DNA from: Brachionus plicatilis
Lineage: Eukaryota; Rotifera; Eurotatoria; Ploima; Brachionidae
Assembly: GCA_010279815.1 (NCBI GenBank)
Contig: QEOQ01000121.1
Location: 127,491-191,490, forward strand
Direction: 5' to 3'
Length of the DNA stretch: 64,000 bases
Shown here: positions 58,801-64,000 of the stretch, one piece after another
Layout: every line of letters begins with the position of its first letter
How positions within the stretch are numbered: the first letter of the stretch is position 1
Notes under the pieces: generated by a model
Told to the model about the DNA's origin: nothing
Databases searched by the model: none
Seen by the model: only the letters and a program-made list of their open reading frames with translations
Made by a program: the position numbers and the translations under genes

Positions 58801-61800
58801 TAATTTAAATAAAGAGGAAAAAGTTAAATTCTTAGGAATAACATTAGACTCAAAACTTACTTTTAGTCCAATGGTGGATGAATTAAAAGAGCGTTGTAAT
58901 TCAAGGCTTAACTTAATAAAATATCTTTCAAATAAAAAATGGGGTCTAAAACCAAAAACATTAGGTAATCTTTACAAATCATTAATAGGATCAATTTTGG
59001 ATTATTCTTTTCCTTGTTTAAATTCATTCTCAGAAACTAACATCAAAAAAATACAAGTTATTCAAAATTCAGCAGTTCGATCTATTTTGAAGCTAAAATA
59101 TGATACCCCCTCCAATATTATACACCAAGAGGCCTTCAATAAACTTAATCTACTAACAATTTCGAATCGGCTTTTTGAATTGAGTGAGAGATATGTTGGG
59201 ACAGGACTGAGTCATTCTATTCCATTGGTTGTAAGACTGGTGAAGGAATACAAAGAAGGTTTCGAATCAAGATATATCGAATATCCAACTCCATTGTGTA
59301 ATTGCTACCTAGCAATTTCCTCTTTTTTTCCTGAACTATCAAATATTTAAACATGTCTTAACTCTAGTTATTTAAACATATCGTTCTTAATTTTCTTTTN
59401 NNNNNNNNNNNNNNNNNNNNNNNNNNNNNNNNNNNNNNNNNNNNNGAGCATTAGCTCGGTACAGATAAACAAATAAATAAATAAATAAAATTATCAAATC
59501 TAGACCAACCAACATCATTGGTAATTTCCAGACTTGTTTGAATTTATGACTTTTGAACATCAATGACAATTTCTCCCAATTTCACCGTCTCATATTAAAC
59601 AAGGGCATAACAATGAACAGCTTAATTTTTTCCTTAATTTTAGTTAGGAGCCTAGCTATTTATTTTTTTAAGGAACACTCTTTATTTGTTTTCTCACTCA
59701 AAATATTTAAAATATTCCAAAATCGCCTTATAACTTTCGGTTGACTTGGATATTAATACACTCTCAGGCTCGCTATTCCAGGAAACACTCTATTTAAAAG
59801 CAGTCACAGCAGCTGCGAAATCTTTTCTTTACTTGTCAAGAAGGCTTCCTTTTAAACTATGATGCTATTACCTCTTAACATCGCATCAGTAGCGATTTAA
59901 CTTTTAATTTCCAGACAAAAAATTTAAATTTTTGAATAATTATTTTATATTTCAATTTTTTAGTACCATTATTAATTATCCGTCAAGTCAAAGGAAAAGA
60001 CCAAACAGTCCTAGATTATTGCAGAATAATTTTTTGAAATAAAACAAAAGCTTTTTTTCAATCAAAAATTAATTATAAATTTACCATTTGAAAGATCGTC
60101 TTTGTTTGCTATTAAATGGGTATCATTAAATTCTTCCTTATTATTTTGATCCATATCTTTTTTGTCGATGCTTCCAATCCTATGACAAAAAATGAAATTT
60201 TTTGTTTTTGGCTTTTTATAATTTACTTAATGAATATTTCCTCAATTGTTGGTGAGCTTACTCCGTATCCATCGATACCATAATGAGCTTTGTTCTCTTC
60301 CATTTCCTTTAGCATTGGGGGAAGTTTAGAACTCAATTCGTAGGGAATTGAAATAGACATTTCTGCGGCAATATTTGTTTCGATAAAGTATTTCTCGACA
60401 TGTTTTTTTAAGAATTTCACAAAACTAGTTTCGACGAAATCATTGTTTTTAGCAATCGCAACTCTATATCCGGAACCAAATGTATTTTTTAAAAAAAAAG
60501 GAGACCCACAACATTTGATTTGTCCGTGATTCATGATAGCAATTCTATCGGACAAAACATCAGCCTCCTCTTTAATACAAATAAAAAATTTAATTCTAGA
60601 AAATTTTATTTAAAAATTACCCATAAAATGTGTTGTAAGCAAAATGCATCTTCCTTCTTTAGATTTTTCAATAAGCTCCCAAAGTGATCTTCTATTGTAT
60701 GGGTCTTGAAATAATTAAAAAAATAAATTAGCTTTGAGTTTTGGATCTAACTAGTCGATCTTGTGATCTGTTGATTAAATATTAGATGATCAAATAATAA
60801 ATTTTAAAATGTAAAAAAGAATCGACCCGAAAAAATCTAAATTGACAAAATCGAATCGGAAAATTGTTGCTGATAATGAGGACAAAGTCTTGGATAATCT
60901 AGAAGCTCAATGAACTTTTTACTGAAATCAAAAATGCATTGAATAATAGAGAAAATCCACTGCTTGTAATCTTTGTTATATGTGAGGTAATGAGGATTAA
61001 AATATCCATACTGGGCATTTTAACAATTGATTTTTTTAAACTTTTTGAAAAAATTGACTTAATTATTTTTGAATTTTAAAATAATGAAAATAATGAAATA
61101 AAGTAAAATAATAATATAATAAAATAAAAAAATGATAAAAATATAAAAAAAATTAAAATAATTAAAAATAAATAAAGAGTGACAGATTGTTCATGTCTGA
61201 GTATTTCAAGGTTCTGGAATAAAAGAATAAATTGTAAAGTAGCAATTACACAAAGGAATTGAGGACTCGATAAATATAGACTCGAAACCTACTCTAAATT
61301 CCTTTACCAGTCGATCTATCATAATATGACTCAGTTCTTCCTTTACGTATCTTTCTCGCAACCCAAAAAATTCATCAAGGTCACTTATATTCTTTAAAAA
61401 TTGAAGACAAATTAAACTTAATTGACAACTAAAAATCGAAAGAGAGTAAGATTTCACTAAAAAAGATGGTTCGAAATTGGACATCCATTTATCAAAAAAA
61501 TCTGAGCAAATTTAATACAAGAGGAACTATCAGAAATGTACGTTTCTCTATACAGTCTTCACTCGATAATCCAGTCCTCAATATTCAGGAATTCTCAAAA
61601 ATCCGACCAAATTTCCATTTCTTTTTACTTCTTAATATATTTACATGGTAAAATATCTCTAATGTCTGGAATAAAGTATCGGATTATCGGATAATCTCAA
61701 TTAACTAATATTATAAAATTTCATGAGAAATTATCTCAATTATCCGACCAGAATAAAACCAGATTTTTGTTAAATTTGGCAAAAACAAGCAATAATGACA

Positions 61801-64000
61801 ATTATTAAATTGTCTTATTTATTATTATTCTGTAATAATAATGAGAAAAACAAGAAATTCGATAATAAAAATTCTTTTTCTTGACTTAATAATCGAATAG
61901 ATAATGTTGACATTGACAAAAACGTTCAATGCTATATAGTAATTAAAAAAAAAAGAAAATGCAGGGGTAAAAATTCATGAAAGCCTAATATTTTAGTTAT
62001 AAATAAAGCGATATTAAGGTTCGCGCGTAGCAAAAATACAGCACTATCTGAATTTCAGCAAACCGACTTTAAAATATTAATCTGCATACTTGAAAACCTA
62101 TTTTAGTTATTGTCAAAAAAAAAAAATTTTGATCCCATCCCCTCAAATTAAAAAAAAAACAAAATTTAGTTACTTTTGAGCTAAAATATCTTATGTTCTA
62201 ATAAAGATAACCTTATAAATATTAAATTATCTGAAACTATAAAATGGTGTATTAATTTAATCTATTAATTTACCAATAGATCGATATTTTGGCAAAAAAT
62301 GGTAGAAAAATGGTATTTTTTCACTATTTTTGTATTTAGTCCGCGGTTTTCCCCCCGATCCCTACTTTTTTATACAGATTCTGAAACTAGAGAAAATTCT
62401 GAACAAAATGTTGGGACCAAAATAAAATTGAATTAAATGGCTTAGAAACTAATTTTTGAAAAAACATGTAAAAAGTCAGAATTAAATGTCAAATTAGGAA
62501 ACTTGAATTATTAAAATTTAATCAAATAAAGAGTTAGAAATTCTTAAATGTTCTGCAGTTTTTGCTATGAAAAATATATATGTGAAATCAGAGTTGTTTA
62601 CAAGTCCCAAAAAAAAGTCCAAGTCATTAAAAAAAAATTCCAAGTCCAGACTTTTTTTTTATCCTTGAGGAGATGGGATTAAAATTTTTTTTTTTTGGCA
62701 GTACCTAAAAAATCGTTTTCTAAGGTTCTCAAGTATGCAGATTAATATTTTAAAGTCGGTTTGCTAAAATTAAGATAGTGCTGTAGTTTTTCTACGCACG
62801 AACCAAAGAAAAATTCATACTTTTTAACACTATTCCCCATTAAACCTCTCCACTTATACCACAATTGCCATATATCACCCCACTTTAGCCTAAAAATATT
62901 TCTTTTTCCCAATTAAACCAAATATTATATCTCTTTGATGAATCTTAGCTTTAAAATATTTTGACATCTTAATAAAAAATCAATAAAGAAGATTTTTGAC
63001 CATATTTTTGGAATCCTCTTAAAAATTTTAGTCAGAAAAATATATGTTATTTAAAAATTTAAGATTTTTAAATTTTTGGATCACTCGAGATCCATTAAAT
63101 GGCACAATTCTCCAAATATTTCCCTTTTGTCCTCAATTATCTTAGTTTTACCTAAATATTCTACAATTCCCCTAGAATAAAAATATAAATAATAAGTATA
63201 AACTTCTAACACCCCACAATAAAAATTAGGATACCTGGATATTTAAATTTCTTTTTTACTTCATTTATTAGACCAATGCTAGATAATGGATCAGTGTTTT
63301 TGACATTAAACGGCTGAAAAAAGAATAAGGGATTTAAATTTAACTAATTTAATAGATTAAATTTTAATAATGATTTGGTCAGGTTATTAAACCAACTACA
63401 GAATTAATAAAAATATAAATAATAATAAAATGAATTCATTTGCATTTGCTTTATCATTTTTTTAGACTTGATTTATAATTTAAAAAAAAAACTGATTTCT
63501 TGAATTTAATTTAGGCTCTTTCTTTTTCTATGATTACATATTCTGATCACAGGTCGGAAGATCAGTTTTATCACCTAATATGCAATCAACTTATAAAATG
63601 ATCGGCTGAATCAGACATTCTTTCTATTAAATTTTAAAATACCCAATCCAGAAGTTGGCTCATCCAAAATTATTACTTTAGAGCCACCAGTTAAGGCCAT
63701 TGCAACCGAAAGTCTTCTCTTCATGCCACCAGACAATTGTTTAGACTTTTTTTCAAGATCATTTTCAAGTCCAACCAAAGAGCTTATTTTCAATATTTCT
63801 TCTTTGATTTCTTTTTTTGAATATCCTTTTATCTAATAAAATTAAAAAAATTATTTTGTTTTAAAAGATTATTTGAAATTTACTGAAGCTATTAAATCAA
63901 TATGCTCGGCTACTGTAAGATCATCATATAAAATATCCTTCATTGAAAAAAAAAATTATTTTTGCCATTTAATTATTAAATAAAAATACATATTGTGGAC
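49861..64000 (-). CDS. ABC transporter subfamily A, C-terminal two thirds
   Basis: ABCA proteins are large lipid-moving transporters with two TMD-NBD halves. Thirteen exons continue from the right edge: 63990-64000 (partial), 63884-63937, 63643-63832, 60621-60704, 60227-60569, 60085-60179, 55301-56581, 51169-51356, 50937-51120, 50596-50882, 50362-50546 and 49861-50302, twelve fully bounded within the window plus a partial edge exon counted together; all phases agree. NBD1: CPQY (Q-loop region), [34 protein letters not shown]-loop [20 protein letters not shown]2: [20 protein letters not shown], a glycosylation-rich extracellular loop, then five or six hydrophobic segments. NBD2: Walker [83 protein letters not shown]. 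Unlike NBD1's, all NBD2 motifs lie in the window. The first TMD and NBD1 Walker A lie beyond the edge. The substrate is unknown. Confidence 0.94.
51400..51853. mobile_element. Foldback element (F1) in ABCA intron
   Basis: About 170-bp arms face each other. TGCAGCCTC at 51400 pairs with GAGGCTGCA ending 51853, and inside them AAGAATTCTTAACTTACACTGC-type sequence pairs with GCAGTGTAAGTTAAGAATTT. Arms match with some mismatches (CATCTCGCCCATG against CATGGACGAGGTG). No transposase and no clear target duplication. Confidence 0.85.
51940..52301. mobile_element. hAT-type MITE copy 5
   Basis: Ends CAGAGTTGTTTATAAGTGTC and GGGACTTTTAAACAACTCTG, flanked by the perfect 8-bp duplication ATATTTAG. The arms hold CAAGTCTTAAGTCAAGTCC and AATGACTTGGACTTT. 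About 150 bp of central sequence is unlike the other copies. Confidence 0.92.
52503..53186 (+). mobile_element. Pogo/Tigger-like DNA transposon remnant
   Basis: Inverted ends CAGTCGACTCGCTTTAATCC and GGATTAAAGAGAGTCGATTG, with TA on each side, as in the Tc1/mariner-pogo superfamily. Further copies of the TTAATCCG motif sit inside both ends. The plus strand keeps a frame (about 52697-52860) reading [20 protein letters not shown] then [17 protein letters not shown], like the C-terminus of Tigger/Jerky-type transposases. The DDE core and DNA-binding part are missing, so it is an internally deleted, non-autonomous copy in an ABCA intron. Confidence 0.8.
54388..54997. mobile_element. GTGAAC-type inverted-repeat element with nested insertion
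   Basis: A perfect 23-bp inverted repeat (starting GGCATATGTCTGATATG at 54388; its inverse ends at 54997), with imperfect further pairing over GTGCACATAAT. The flanks AAGAAATG and AAAAAATG match 7 of 8 and may be the target duplication. A plus-oriented LINE family A tail (54880-54936) has inserted inside it. A short open frame at 54569-54763 ([20 protein letters not shown]) could be a coding relic. Confidence 0.85.
54880..54936 (+). mobile_element. Solo 3' tail of LINE family A, nested
   Basis: CTGAAGGAGCTTAAGCTCGA, then CAG and AACAAATAAATAAAT, preceded by a long T run. Only the last ~55 bp of the element is present. Confidence 0.75.
57866..57912 (+). repeat. F1-arm-like sequence at LINE 5' junction
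   Basis: AAGTTAAGAATTTTTAGCAT with GGGCGAGATGG following matches the inner arm of the foldback element at 51.4-51.85 kb almost exactly. It ends where reverse-transcriptase homology begins, so the first codons of the LINE frame (MGEMVFNS) come from this repeat rather than from the element. Confidence 0.7.
57896..59492 (+). mobile_element. Best-preserved jockey-like LINE copy (family A)
   Basis: One uninterrupted 484-codon frame (57896-59350) encodes most of a non-LTR reverse transcriptase, antisense inside an ABCA intron. It runs through [54 protein letters not shown] (motif A, catalytic Asp), [20 protein letters not shown] (motif B), [11 protein letters not shown] (motif C, FVDD where most LINEs have FADD), and the thumb/connection region to [12 protein letters not shown] and [15 protein letters not shown]. 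The endonuclease domain and 5' UTR are missing, so it cannot move alone. The 3' UTR is cut by the N gap at 59400-59445. The terminal tail is at 59446-59492. Confidence 0.93.
59400..59445. other. Assembly gap, 46 N
   Basis: Run of N inside the 3' UTR of the family A LINE. The gap is probably a poly-A/AT-rich stretch that would not assemble. Confidence 1.
61075..61490 (-). mobile_element. C-terminal fragment of LINE family A
   Basis: Located in an ABCA intron. On the minus strand the frame 61206-61484 reads [49 protein letters not shown], matching the C-terminus of the copy at 57.9-59.35 kb at roughly half its residues. An A-rich 3' UTR lies to its left. It is an older, diverged copy. Confidence 0.8.
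61551..61705. mobile_element. Possible small pogo-like element
   Basis: TACAGTCTTCACTCGATAATCC resembles the end of the 52.5-kb pogo-like element, and CGGATTATCGGATAATCTCA near 61679 could be the opposite end. Pairing is weak and ends are uncertain. Confidence 0.35.
62018..62804. mobile_element. Large foldback element (F2) in ABCA intron
   Basis: Arms of about 130 bp: GGTTCGCGCGTAG at 62018 through AAACCGACTTTAAAATATTA and ATCTGCATACTTGA to ATCCCATCCCCTCA (62155), returning inverted at 62663-62804 with about 90% identity. The interior has no coding capacity. A hAT-type MITE fragment sits against the inner edge of the right arm. Confidence 0.85.
62589..62662. mobile_element. One-ended hAT-type MITE fragment
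   Basis: CAGAGTTGTTTACAAGTCCC, then AAGTCCAAGTCATT and CCAAGTCCAGACTT. The opposite terminus is absent. It lies nested in foldback element F2. Confidence 0.7.

Overview
This window is animal nuclear DNA. It is very AT-rich, introns follow GT/AG, and the recognisable genes are metazoan: an MTA chromatin protein, MgcRacGAP, an ABCA transporter, a TOGARAM/crescerin TOG-array protein and the dynein regulatory complex subunit DRC8. Short AT-rich introns, jockey-like LINEs and ciliary genes would fit a small ciliated invertebrate. A monogonont rotifer such as Brachionus is my best guess, but that is inference. One assembly gap (46 N) lies at 59400-59445.

Layout, left to right. An MTA gene enters from the left edge (1741-2933, minus) with BAH, ELM2 and the start of SANT. 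A degenerate jockey-like LINE with a doubled 3' tail follows (3800-5640). Then come an intronless tubulin-tyrosine-ligase-family gene (6507-7751, minus), a SOCS-box protein (10833-12047, minus) and, head to head with it, the U4/U6 snRNP gene PRPF3 (13637-17359, plus). PRPF3 ends tail to tail with DRC8/EFCAB2 (17462-18602, minus). DRC8 is divergent from a complete 17-exon TOGARAM1 gene (21265-33809, plus). A near-perfect RFX X-box lies between these two ciliary genes. The stretch 34.4-41.5 kb is repeat-rich, with three unrelated degenerate LINE fragments, but it also carries a plausible membrane-anchored Thr/Ser-repeat gene (38216-39044, minus) with an in-frame 57-bp minisatellite. RACGAP1 (41852-44410, minus) and the signal peptidase subunit SEC11 (46732-47372, minus) follow. 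The last 14 kb is the 3' two thirds of an ABCA transporter (49861-64000, minus), whose introns are packed with mobile elements.

I joined exons by hand. In every multi-exon model the codon phases agree across all junctions, and total lengths resemble the known families (TOGARAM1 1792 aa, DRC8 177 aa, SEC11 186 aa, PRPF3 536 aa, RACGAP1 760 aa). Four genes (TTL-like, DRC8, TOGARAM1, RACGAP1) act on microtubules, cilia or the spindle.

The strongest structural discovery is a family of small inverted-repeat elements with termini like CAGAGTTGTT and interiors full of AAGTC/GACTT. Four copies have perfect 8-bp target duplications and a fifth has 7 of 8, which marks them as hAT-type MITEs. Other non-coding structure includes a pogo-like element with remnant transposase, several long foldback elements, nested insertions, and a LINE family whose 3' end carries a small GAGC/GCTC hairpin that also occurs as solo copies.
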